Source of the DNA: Anaerolineaceae bacterium
Lineage (GTDB): Bacteria; Chloroflexota; Anaerolineae; Anaerolineales; Anaerolineaceae
DNA: 8,431 bases
NCBI GenBank assembly: GCA_028714615.1
Contig: JAQTMA010000179.1
Location: 1 to 8,431 of the forward strand
Reading direction: 5' to 3'
The first letter of the stretch is position 1. Each line of letters opens with the position of its first letter. The position numbers and the translations under genes are program-made. Shown piece by piece: positions 1 through 6,529 of this stretch. Under the pieces are notes generated by a model. It was not told where the DNA came from. It worked only from the letters and a program-made list of their open reading frames with translations, and searched no databases.

Positions 1-269
1 TTGGAGGACCGTCTGGTGCAGTTTGAGCTGGTCAGCACAACGAGCGCGGCAAGGAAAAGGAACCGAGACAAGTCGAAGCGATAATATGGATCCAGAGGAC
101 TCCCTCTTGATCGGAGGATTGCCCGGCTAAAATGTGGTTGAGCGCATCGTCACCCATTAGATCAATACGCTTATGCAATACCTCAAGTGCCCATGTTTTG
201 AGGAGAGCAAATTTGGATGAAGATCATCCGGTCATTTTTGCAGCGGCGTCATGAAATACTATCAATCAA
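1..269. other. Left-edge stretch with no assignable gene
   Basis: I see no gene here that I can support. On the minus strand an open stretch of about 65 codons crosses much of the region, but it has no convincing start with a ribosome site and no family I recognise. A second minus-strand frame opens at a TTG at 71 and runs off the left edge; it is listed separately at low confidence. No hairpin with a T-run follows the CPBP remnant that ends at 270. Confidence 0.4.
2..71 (-). CDS. Possible start of a lipoprotein running off the left edge (very tentative)
   Basis: Reading the minus strand from the TTG at 69-71 gives LSRFLFLAALVVLTSSNC followed by TRRSS, open to the window edge. A basic residue, a hydrophobic stretch and then a Cys resembles the lipoprotein signals of the other genes in this window. 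Against it: there is no Shine-Dalgarno sequence at usable distance, the start is TTG, and Asn before the Cys is atypical for a lipobox. It may be chance, since the opposite strand is simply Lys/Arg-rich in this stretch. Confidence 0.15.
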   Translation of the reverse strand, partial: MSRFLFLAALVVLTSSNCTRRSS

Positions 270-1103
270 CTATAGCCGGATAGCTGCTACCAGAAAGGCC
301 AGGAAATAGCCCAAACCGTTCATCACCCCATGCGCTACCATACTCGTGGCATTCGAGCGGGACCGCCAGGCCAGCCAACCCAAAACGAGAGCGCTGAGCG
401 GAACAGTGAACCCAAACAGTATCGGTGCGGTTTTGAGGTAGTTCAAATGCGCTAAAACAAACAGGCCAGCAATGAAAAGCCAGATCCAGACCTCCCGATA
501 GCCGCTCTTGCGCAAATAGCCCCACAAGAACCCCCGGAAGATGGGTTCCTCGCTGACGGCGGCATAGCCGAGTTGGTAAAAGATGGATAGGAAGGTGGCA
601 CGGTTATCGATTAGAAGGGTCGACCCCGTCCACCGGGTCGGATCCAGTGGGGGAACCTCGAATGACTCAGGATAACTCGTTACAAGGACTGTCACAAGTC
701 CAACCAGACCACCCAGCAGCGCCTACCTCAGGTCTGCCCAGCGGATTGCTCCCTTTTGAAACAACCGGGAGCGAAAATGCACCAGCAATCCTAATGCGAT
801 CGCCCACACGATGAGGCTGGGACCACGCGGAAACGCCATCGGAAACGTCAACAGGGGGTTGTCCTTCGGAATGAGCGCCAGGTAGAGCGTTTCGATGGGT
901 TTGAAGAGGATCACCATCCAGAGGGCTAACGCATTGATATGATACTCCTGCAAGGAGTGGCTTTCCCAGATGAGCAGAACGGCCAGGAGCAGGTAGGTGC
1001 CGATTTCAAAGCAAGGGATGACCCATCTGGGTGGTTCGGAAAACACCAACCGAAATCCGGTGACCGTGTAACGTAACACGAGCAGGGCCAGGATCAAGCC
1101 CAA
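270..1103 (-). pseudogene. CPBP (CAAX/Abi) intramembrane protease split by an in-frame TAG
   Basis: Read through one amber codon (723-725), this is a 276-residue membrane protein, a normal length for CPBP-family glutamic intramembrane proteases. The three family motifs are all in the downstream part: EEPIFRG (the EExxxR catalytic pair), FVLAHLNY (FxxxH) and MVAHGVMNG (HxxxN). The upstream 126 codons supply N-terminal hydrophobic helices. The halves are in the same frame, separated only by TAG and nine codons before a GTG at 693-695. The first in-frame start is a TTG at 1101-1103 with no clear ribosome site. A GAGGG-preceded ATG at 1160-1162 lies in another frame and stops after 22 codons, so a frameshift near the start is also possible. 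Family members act in prenyl-protein processing, bacteriocin self-immunity or regulated proteolysis; which applies here is unknown. The likeliest reading is a recently inactivated gene. A sequencing error or separate expression of the 141-residue catalytic half from the GTG are alternatives. Confidence 0.8.
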
Positions 1104-1387
1104 GGTGATCCGGCGGTGACCGGTGACGAATTGAGTTGTATGGGTTTCCCTATTACAGTCATTCGTCCCTCGCGAAGAAATAGTTAACCCTGCTGATAAT
1201 GGATGATGATCGAGCTTATGAAGTCATTGAACGGGTCCGAGTACGACAAGTGGATCGGATTATGTCCGGAGGAGGACATTTTCTTCGTAACTACGCGCCT
1301 GTAACGTAAACGGGTAAGCATATAGCCCGTTCATATGGCGCCCAACTGTCAGGTCGCTAGTGCAATAATTTTCATAAAAATGTTCTG
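1104..1387. other. Gene-poor spacer between protease remnant and transposase remnant
   Basis: No coding region is supported. Two small inverted repeats are visible. ATGTCC/GGACAT at 1262-1279 has a 6-base loop and is followed on the plus strand by ATTTTCTT. AACGGG/CCCGTT lies at 1309-1331. Both stems are only 6 bp, so neither is called a terminator. A possible left end of the neighbouring insertion sequence begins near 1361. Confidence 0.4.
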
Positions 1388-2134
1388 TTACAATCTGATA
1401 AAATGCATGAATATATCTCCCCACCCATTAGAAAAACCATCCAAAGGCGCGAAGTCTTCAATGGCCTGCACCGCCAGGTCTACTTTGCTCAAAAATGGCA
1501 CTGCTTCGCGTTCGCAGACCGCTTTCTGGCGATACAACTGAGGGGAGAGCGGGTACTGATGCCCTTCGACGACATACACGCCTTCAAACAAGCTGTGTCC
1601 GGGCATCGTGCGTTTGTCGGTGCTGGAGTAATGCCAGCCTAGTCCACCCATCTTTTTGGCATAGCGCTTGACGTGGGTGGAGTCGTCCAGGATCAAATAA
1701 CCGGTAACGGAGGTTGGGGTTGGACGACCTTTGCGTTTCGGGCGCTGTCGCTGTTGCGTTTCATGTGCCGCCAGCACCAATGGCGCCACTTCGGAACGGA
1801 AATAGTCATAGCGTGCCTGAGCCAAGTCGGTGAGCGACCAAACCGGAGACAAAAGAAAACGGCTGAGCCCACTTAGCGTCACCCAGACGGCTACTTGGCG
1901 CAGCATGCCGGACGAGGTCCGCGAAGCCTGGCAATGGATCAGCCCCATCAGTACGGTCACAAAGTACTTCCACTGGGGTGCGCCAAAGACCCGCTGCAAG
2001 CCGGACAGGTAATTGCGTATGGAGGCATCTTGAATGATAATGGGTTGGGCCATGATTTTCTCCTGGTTTGAGTTGTGGCAAACCCAATTATCAGGGAAAT
2101 CTGGCCTTTTTTCTATGCTTTTGTTAAAAGTGCA
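1361..2134 (-). mobile_element. Probable insertion-sequence remnant with imperfect terminal repeats
   Basis: The span encloses the truncated transposase. Reading inward from the left, the DNA is TGCAATAATTTTCATAAAA (1361-1379). Reading inward from the right on the other strand it is TGCACTTTTAACAAAA (2134-2119). They match as TGCA, then TTTT, then AAAA with a three-base gap, which is compatible with degenerate terminal inverted repeats but not conclusive. If both ends are real, the element has lost an internal segment covering the C-terminal half of the transposase. The right end sits immediately after the stop codon of the propeller lipoprotein (2138). No target-site duplication was identified. 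Confidence 0.4.
1388..2053 (-). pseudogene. C-terminally truncated DDE-type transposase
   Basis: The 221-residue product resembles the N-terminal half of IS4/IS701-like DDE transposases. It has a helical N-terminal region, a basic linker (QRQRPKRKGR, residues 101-110), then GYLILDDSTHVKR, where Asp123/Asp124 would hold the first catalytic acid. The stretch GWHYSSTDKRTMPGHSLFEG follows. Homology-like sequence ends near residue 205 (PLDG, about 1436); the last 15 residues look like read-out into unrelated DNA. The remaining catalytic Asp and Glu are missing, so the protein should be inactive. The ATG at 2053 has a good GGAGA ribosome site six bases upstream. The exact IS family is uncertain; that it is a transposase remnant is fairly secure. 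Confidence 0.8.
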
Positions 2135-2137
2135 AAA

Positions 2138-3688
2138 CTACTGCCTATTGAATATCCAGCCGAGGCCATAACCGGAAATGCTTCCGATGTGAATCGAGAG
2201 GCTGTGCGGGGCTGGACAACGCTCGATCTGGTCGCAGGCATACACCTCACCCAAGCTGATGGAAAAATACCCCTGGCCATCGGGGCGCCAGGAGAAGCCT
2301 TGCATCGGAGAGTCGGTCGCGCCGCCTACTCGTTCACCGGTCAAACGATAGAGCCGCAAGCCCGAGCTTTCATGCATATACTGCCCATCTTGGGGGAAAG
2401 CAATGTAGGCTCCATCCGGGGAGATGTCCGCACGATGTACCCACCAGTTCTCCTGGGGAAAGCGGTACACCTGTTCCTCCGCATCGATCACCAGTGTGCC
2501 CTCGCTCAGCGAGCCACCTATTAGAAACATTTTCTGTTCAGGGAGCCAGAGCACTTCCCGCCAATCCCCGTCCTGGATCCGGGCTGGCGCTTCCCCCCAT
2601 CGGCTGACCCGATAGACACCCGGCGGGAGCGGGTCCGGGTCGACCTGCTCGTACCCATGGGGAAGACTGAAGATCACTTGGTGCTGCAGGGGGTTGAGTG
2701 CTACGCCCGCAAAGTGCTTGACGTAGATGCTTTCTATGGTCAGATCCTCCAGGTTGCAGGCGCGCAGGTGCACGGGTCCCAGGCTATCGCTGCTATACAG
2801 GATCACATGTTCGTTGTCGATGAACCCCACAAGATACTCCCCATGACTGTCCTGGGGGTGGTATAGGGTTTTCAGGGTCGCGTTTGCTAGGAACGCGATC
2901 CCCACCATATCCACCCTACAGCCGTTTCCCCCGCAGTGACTGCGCTCCGCATACAGGAGCGCTTTCCCGTCCGGCGTCCACGCAAGCGGGTGGATCGCCT
3001 GCTGGGTGGTGGTCAAGCGGCGAATTGCGCCCGTCTGCAGGTCGAATACATACAGGTCGGCATAGGGGCGCTCCAGCTCAGCGACAAACGCCAGGTACCG
3101 GCCGTTCGGCGACCAATGCAGACCGCTCCAACCGGCCCAGGTCGCTCCCAAATCATCCGAGAGGATCCCGGGGGAAGGTGCGTTCGCCCCCAAATCCGCA
3201 ATCTTCCGGGTGGTCAAGTCGGGGAAGTGCAGCAGATCGAGCTCGGCGCTGGTGGGCTGCTGTGAGTCGCGCAACACCCGGTAGGCCAGCCAGTTTCCCG
3301 AAGGGGAGATTTCCTCTGAGAAATGATCGCCGCTGGGGATGAGCCGGCCCTCCAGGGTCACTTCTGCTCGATGTCTGCCGTCCTGATCGAACACCCAGAT
3401 GGCGGTTGCACTTTGCAGCGCTAACCAGGGACCCCGGGAATCGAGGCGCTCGATCGGGGTAGGTTCGGCAAGGGCGATGTGCGTCGGAGAGGAGGTGACC
3501 GGGAAGCCCTGGCGATCATCGGGAAAAGCAAGGAGGGTCGGCTGGAAAGAGGGAAGGGGGGATGCTTTTGGTGTAAGGTGCATTGAGACAACGGTTGGCG
3601 TCCTTCGATATAATTCTGAGTCCGCTGAGCATCCCGTAGCCGCAAGGAGACAACTTAAACAGAGAAAAAGGAAAAGGATCTTTGTCAT
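2138..3688 (-). CDS. Lipoprotein with TolB/PD40-like beta-propeller repeats
   Basis: The product is 516 residues. The start is taken at the ATG at 3688, which has GGAG five bases upstream and begins a clean lipoprotein signal (residues 1-20, ending LLAATGC; Cys20 lipidated). An in-frame TTG at 3709 lacks these features. After a Pro/Thr-rich linker come propeller-blade signatures of the PD40 type: ISPSGNWLAY (about 127-136), WSPNGRYLAF (about 192-201), WTPDGKALLY (about 237-246), ISPDGAYIAF near 430 and WRPDGQ near 475. Such repeats build TolB-like propellers used for protein or ligand binding; no enzyme motif is visible. It probably sits on the outer face of the cytoplasmic membrane. It lies 70 bases downstream of another lipoprotein gene and may share its transcript. 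Its GC content (about 60% in sampled lines) is far above that of the genes to its right (about 40%), suggesting a different history. The insertion-sequence remnant abuts its stop codon. The specific role is unknown. Confidence 0.85.
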   Translation of the reverse strand: MTKILFLFLCLSCLLAATGCSADSELYRRTPTVVSMHLTPKASPLPSFQPTLLAFPDDRQGFPVTSSPTHIALAEPTPIERLDSRGPWLALQSATAIWVFDQDGRHRAEVTLEGRLIPSGDHFSEEISPSGNWLAYRVLRDSQQPTSAELDLLHFPDLTTRKIADLGANAPSPGILSDDLGATWAGWSGLHWSPNGRYLAFVAELERPYADLYVFDLQTGAIRRLTTTQQAIHPLAWTPDGKALLYAERSHCGGNGCRVDMVGIAFLANATLKTLYHPQDSHGEYLVGFIDNEHVILYSSDSLGPVHLRACNLEDLTIESIYVKHFAGVALNPLQHQVIFSLPHGYEQVDPDPLPPGVYRVSRWGEAPARIQDGDWREVLWLPEQKMFLIGGSLSEGTLVIDAEEQVYRFPQENWWVHRADISPDGAYIAFPQDGQYMHESSGLRLYRLTGERVGGATDSPMQGFSWRPDGQGYFSISLGEVYACDQIERCPAPHSLSIHIGSISGYGLGWIFNRQ

Positions 3689-3758
3689 TGCTTCTCCAAA
3701 TCTGCCCAACGAGGCAAATCGTTATACGGAATTATTGCACGAATATGAGAATATTGAA

Positions 3759-4889
3759 CTATGGGAATGTTGTCCATTCAAGATAACTCGTAGACTGCCT
3801 GCTCAGAAAGTTTTCGATTCGAAGCCAGGCAATCCAGTTCCGATGAATTACCACATTCTGCAGAAATTGGTTTTCGGCGTCAGGGCGGAAAGTACCAATC
3901 TTCCAGCTTTCAAGGTCAAGACAATATAACGCGTTCTTTTTTTCGTTCAAAGATGGAAAGCCAGTCCAATAAACCCACTTTCCATCTATTTTGGGGTCAG
4001 AGGCTTCCAGAGTTGATGTGGGGATTATTTGTTTTTCATCATTAATCAAATTCATAACCACGATCTGTTCAGCGGTTTGAAATCTTGTCGTAGATTTCCA
4101 AAATAACCAGGGATAATCGATTCTTGGCATGCTACCCTTTGCATTACTAGTGATCTGTCGCCATAGGCCATCAGTGAGGTTTACAAGAAAAATATCACTG
4201 CCTCCCCCATGATTTTCATCATAGTCTTTTTCCACAGCTAGATAACCATTTGAAAGGCTCAACTCTGACCATATGGCGCCGTTCACACTCTCTCGTGTCA
4301 AGCACGTTCTCTCACCAGTTTCGAGGTCCTCTATGGTAATGGTGTCCTCAAAATTGCCTTTGCCTTGTGAAGTGACAATACTCCAAACCACTTGGTGATC
4401 CTGAGTAGTAATATGGAAGGTATTGATCGCTTCTTGGTCGTTGTAAATTTTGAGAATCTGCTTCTCATTTCTATTAACTATGTTGACTGCCCGCAAATCC
4501 CAGGTTCGAAATTCGGCAGAGACAGAGGTATCACCAAATATTAACCAGTCTCCGCTTACAATTGGTTGGATGAAATCGACTCTACCATCGGTGTAAGCTG
4601 TTTCAGCAACAGTCTCCACACTGCCGCTGTCTGAAAGTATTCTATAGATTCTTCCGGGATCTGTATGACCGACCCAATACGCGGAGCCGTCCTCTATAAC
4701 AAATAAGGCAATTCGTTCTTTGCCTAAAGCTACCGAATATTCTGGGTTGTTAAGGTTGTTGGGAGAATATGCCAGCATACCTGTTGTTTGGAATTTTGAT
4801 ACACTCGATTGGATTGTTAGTTCTCTGGTGGAGCAAGAACTAACCAGGAATATGGAAAAAGCAAATAACAGAAAAATACTCTTGTTCAT
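3759..4889 (-). CDS. Lipoprotein with propeller-like repeats, function unknown
   Basis: From the ATG at 4889 this is a 376-residue protein with a typical lipoprotein signal: MNKSIFLLFAFSIFLVSSC, with Cys19 as the lipidation site. In-frame starts at 4904 (ATG, with GGGA nine bases upstream) and 4919 (GTG) would add 5 or 10 residues; the ribosome sites do not decide between them. The mature part repeats a pattern of Gly/Asp, Trp or Tyr, then Ile/Val-Trp/Phe: SGDWLIFGD, LSNGYLAVEKD, IDYPWLFWKS, IDGKWVYWTG, HRNWIAWLR. Between them are stretches such as TIEDLETGERTCLT and IFLVNLTDGLWRQIT. This spacing is characteristic of TolB-like or WD40-like propellers, though the blades are more diverged than in the next gene downstream. 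No catalytic residues are recognisable. The gene follows a 16-bp inverted repeat that separates it from the cysteine peptidase. A surface-bound binding or sensory role is plausible but inferred. Confidence 0.75.
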   Translation of the reverse strand: MNKSIFLLFAFSIFLVSSCSTRELTIQSSVSKFQTTGMLAYSPNNLNNPEYSVALGKERIALFVIEDGSAYWVGHTDPGRIYRILSDSGSVETVAETAYTDGRVDFIQPIVSGDWLIFGDTSVSAEFRTWDLRAVNIVNRNEKQILKIYNDQEAINTFHITTQDHQVVWSIVTSQGKGNFEDTITIEDLETGERTCLTRESVNGAIWSELSLSNGYLAVEKDYDENHGGGSDIFLVNLTDGLWRQITSNAKGSMPRIDYPWLFWKSTTRFQTAEQIVVMNLINDEKQIIPTSTLEASDPKIDGKWVYWTGFPSLNEKKNALYCLDLESWKIGTFRPDAENQFLQNVVIHRNWIAWLRIENFLSRQSTSYLEWTTFP

Positions 4890-4930
4890 GATCCAATAAA
4901 CCATTTCATAATATCCCACTTTCTCAGTAC

Positions 4931-4971
4931 CGGCGAAATAACGGAGAGAAGTCTGCTCCGTTATTTCGCCG
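4931..4971. repeat. Perfect 16-bp inverted repeat (hairpin) between two genes
   Basis: CGGCGAAATAACGGAG (4931-4946) is exactly complementary to 4956-4971 with a 9-base loop. It lies 29 bases past the stop of the cysteine peptidase and 41 bases before the lipoprotein start at 4889. Neither strand has a T-run after the stem, so it is not a standard intrinsic terminator. It could stabilise or end the peptidase mRNA with a factor, attenuate the lipoprotein, or be a dyad protein-binding site. Confidence 0.7.
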
Positions 4972-5000
4972 AGGTAATCTCTGTCACCTTGTTACAAAAT

Positions 5001-5783
5001 TTACCAAACTTGACCGTTATCCGCTGCCACCCAAACCCAGAAAGTAGACATGAGGCGATTGTTGAAATACGCTCCACCACTGCCATATTTATGTCCGGCA
5101 TATTCACTTCCAGTGTCAACATAATAAACACCGGGAACCGAGTTGGGACCGCTGTGATAATATCCGTAGGCTGTCACGATGTGGTTAGCATAGACTACCC
5201 AACCTGGCATACCTTGAGTATAGAGAGCAGTGATCAAAGCATAATTTGCATCAATGTCGTATTCTAGCCAAGAATCCAGTGTATTTGCATCATTGGCAAC
5301 GCCATTAATATAATGATTGACACCCAGATGACTGTTTATGACTGGGGTGATGTTGTTAATCCATATGCCAGAATCTGGGTTGAGATGCTCTTCAGTTGCT
5401 AGAGTTCCTAAGTCTGGAACATATGTAGTGCGAGCACGTATGGCTACTTGAGTGGATGAGGGCCCACAATAATTGCGATAATCATGGCCATCTGGTTCGC
5501 GATAAGTCTCCGCGGCGCCTACGTAAAGAGTTTTGGACCCCAATCCCATCGGTGAAACAGGCTGTGCGGCAGTATTCTGCTTCTTTTCTTGAAGGTGTTG
5601 CTTTGCCGCTGCATCTTTTGCTTTGAGGAAATCTAACTCTTTCTGTGTCCATTGGTAATTTGGGTCAAAATTATTATGCCCCCCATCTTGTCCTGATAGT
5701 TGAGATTCAGCTCGGACAATAGGCGCAATCCCAAACAGCAATGTGATCATCATGACCACCGCGAGAAGCCGTATGCTTTTCAT
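5001..5783 (-). CDS. Secreted papain-fold (C39-like) cysteine peptidase
   Basis: The product is 260 residues, exported by a classical signal peptide (residues 1-25, probable cleavage VRA|ES). The start is the ATG at 5783, five bases after a strong GGAGG; the in-frame TTG at 5795 overlaps that site. Residues 45-70 form a charged, probably helical propeptide-like segment. The peptidase domain follows, with NYCGPSS (Cys106, the nucleophile with the CGP signature of the C39/C39_2 group), HIVTAYGYY (His201) and YYVDTGSEY (Asp223), in the usual Cys-His-Asp order and spacing. There is no ABC transporter domain, so this is a free extracellular peptidase and not a bacteriocin exporter. The substrate is unknown. 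The shared repeat and candidate promoter lie about 330 bases upstream, implying regulation with the metallopeptidase of the other unit. A long leader with a small reading frame lies between. Catalysis as a peptidase is well supported; the biological target is not. Confidence 0.85.
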   Translation of the reverse strand: MKSIRLLAVVMMITLLFGIAPIVRAESQLSGQDGGHNNFDPNYQWTQKELDFLKAKDAAAKQHLQEKKQNTAAQPVSPMGLGSKTLYVGAAETYREPDGHDYRNYCGPSSTQVAIRARTTYVPDLGTLATEEHLNPDSGIWINNITPVINSHLGVNHYINGVANDANTLDSWLEYDIDANYALITALYTQGMPGWVVYANHIVTAYGYYHSGPNSVPGVYYVDTGSEYAGHKYGSGGAYFNNRLMSTFWVWVAADNGQVW

Positions 5784-6058
5784 GTATCCCTCCAAACAAG
5801 AGACCGAACATTGTGGATAAAAAGAAAGATCGGAAAGACGTGTTCAGCGTTCTTTGAATGCTGATTTAGGTTTCAACCCAATCACATCACCTCCTAATTT
5901 ATCCTGAGTTGAACATCATTCAGAGCATACAAATATCCAATACTCTTGTCACGATTTCCAACCTATCAGAAGCTATTCGTCCTCGCTTGGATCTAAATAG
6001 ACATCAAACCGAAGGATGAATAGTAGTCCTATGGCTGTGTCTCGATCAAGGGTCTCCC
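5784..6058. other. Long untranslated leader of the cysteine peptidase
   Basis: No conventional gene is present in these 275 bases. The stretch is unique to this unit and does not match the leader of the metallopeptidase in the other unit. It contains the near-consensus ribosome site and short reading frame at 5844-5895. A small imperfect inverted repeat, CAGCGTTC/GAATGCTG (5845-5863, three-base loop, one mismatch), overlaps the end of that frame. Confidence 0.4.
5844..5885 (-). CDS. Candidate 13-codon leader peptide upstream of the cysteine peptidase
   Basis: On the minus strand AGGAGG (5890-5895), a full Shine-Dalgarno core, precedes GTG at 5883-5885 by four bases. The frame reads M-IGLKPKSAFKER and stops at TGA (5844-5846). 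An overlapping ATG at 5885-5887 is followed at once by TGA. A site this strong with no ordinary gene behind it suggests a regulatory leader or the relic of a lost gene. The terminal codons overlap a small inverted repeat, which would suit translation-coupled folding. It is too short to establish as coding from one sequence. Confidence 0.25.
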   Translation of the reverse strand: MIGLKPKSAFKER

Positions 6059-6119
6059 TCTTGAAATACAGCCAAGGATCTTATTTCCCAACCCAGCACC
6101 CCAGATGTTTCTACACCAT

Positions 6120-6149
6120 ACAATACAACCAAGTTCTAGCCGCATTCAA
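6120..6149 (-). promoter_or_regulatory. Weak candidate promoter for the cysteine peptidase (copy A)
   Basis: On the minus strand TTGAAT (6144-6149) and TATTGT (6120-6125) are 18 bases apart, each matching four of six consensus sigma-70 positions. The -35 element overlaps the gene-proximal half of the 22-bp spaced direct repeat, an arrangement used by activators that touch RNA polymerase. The match alone is weak; its position in a conserved block between terminator and peptidase is the main support. Confidence 0.25.
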
Positions 6150-6179
6150 TGTCGTTTTTGCCAATTCTCACTGTCGTTT
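6146..6179. promoter_or_regulatory. Candidate regulator-binding direct repeat (copy A)
   Basis: TCAATGTCGTTT (6146-6157) and TCACTGTCGTTT (6168-6179) agree at 11 of 12 bases, and their starts are 22 bp apart, about two helical turns. This layout suits a dimeric or head-to-tail bound regulator such as a NarL/LuxR-type protein. The same pair occurs in copy B. That the neighbouring LuxR proteins bind it is inference. Confidence 0.4.
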
Positions 6180-6204
6180 AAGCCAGTCTTTCAACACCCC
6201 AAGG

Positions 6205-6248
6205 TTTTAAAACAAAGAACTGGCCCTCATTGGGAAGAAGGTCAGTTC
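6205..6248 (-). terminator. Intrinsic-terminator-like hairpin after the LuxR remnant (copy A)
   Basis: On the minus strand GAACTGACC pairs with GGCCAGTTC (9 bp with one A-C mismatch, 14-base loop), followed directly by TTTGTTTT. It lies about 20 bases past the LuxR stop codon, where a terminator is expected. It would separate the regulator transcript from the peptidase. Confidence 0.55.
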
Positions 6249-6268
6249 ATGATTGCCGTGGACCTATC

Positions 6269-6529
6269 TCAAAGCTGTATCCAGCCGTTTTGGACGGCTA
6301 TCGCCACAGCTTCCGTCCGATTATGCACCCCCAGCTTTTCAATAATTCTGCCGACTTGATAGCGCACGATCCGCTCCGAGATTTACAGTTCCTCCCCGAT
6401 TTGGGCGTTGTCATATCCCCGCCCGAGTAGCTGGATAATCATCAACTCGCGATCGGTCAATAACGAGGAGGCGGCCTTGGATTTTTCATCTTGGGTTTGG
6501 ATCCCAATTAAATAATACTGGGAGATAGT
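6269..6529 (-). pseudogene. LuxR/GerE-type HTH regulator remnant with internal TAA
   Basis: The minus strand encodes the C-terminal HTH of a LuxR-family regulator: LLTDRELMIIQLLGRGYDN, AQIGEEL, a TAA at 6383-6385, then ISERIVRYQVGRIIEKLG, VHNRTEAVAIAVQNGWIQL and the natural TGA at 6269-6271. The intact copy at the right edge has Phe where this one has the stop; a single change from a Tyr or Leu codon would explain it. The stop falls inside the HTH, so no working DNA-binding domain can be made. The N-terminal domain is also gone: the open frame begins immediately after the stop codon of the upstream lipoprotein, in the same frame. Over 54 aligned residues the two copies share about 40. Confidence 0.8.

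Larger units (their letters stand above)
6059..6302. repeat. 244-bp direct repeat, copy A
   Basis: This segment matches 8055-8298 with an offset of 1996 bases and a single difference (T at 6081, C at 8077). It begins abruptly at 6059 and ends at 6302, beyond which the copies are only recognisably similar. On the minus strand it holds the last 11 codons and stop of a LuxR remnant, a terminator-like hairpin, a two-site direct repeat and DNA upstream of the cysteine peptidase. No target duplication or terminal inverted repeat marks it as an insertion element. Confidence 0.97.

Noticed and set aside
723..725. TAG reassigned to an amino acid
   Set aside because: TAG also ends the catalytic half of the CPBP gene and both propeller lipoproteins at sensible places, so genome-wide reassignment is not supported.
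1262..1279. Hairpin ATGTCC/GGACAT as an intrinsic terminator
   Set aside because: The stem is only 6 bp and AT-containing, no gene ends just upstream on the plus strand, and the T-run is interrupted.
2884..3342. Plus-strand open frames inside the propeller lipoprotein, up to 152 codons
   Set aside because: They lie antisense to a gene with a clear signal peptide and repeats. High GC content explains the long open frames.
5001..5783. Bacteriocin ABC-exporter peptidase
   Set aside because: The protein has an export signal and only the peptidase domain. No membrane or ATPase domain follows, and no double-glycine leader peptide was seen nearby.
6105..6359. Plus-strand open frame of 84 codons repeated at 8101-8322
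   Set aside because: Its identity in two places only reflects the DNA repeat, and it lies opposite the LuxR 3' ends and terminators. It has no ribosome site and no recognisable domain.
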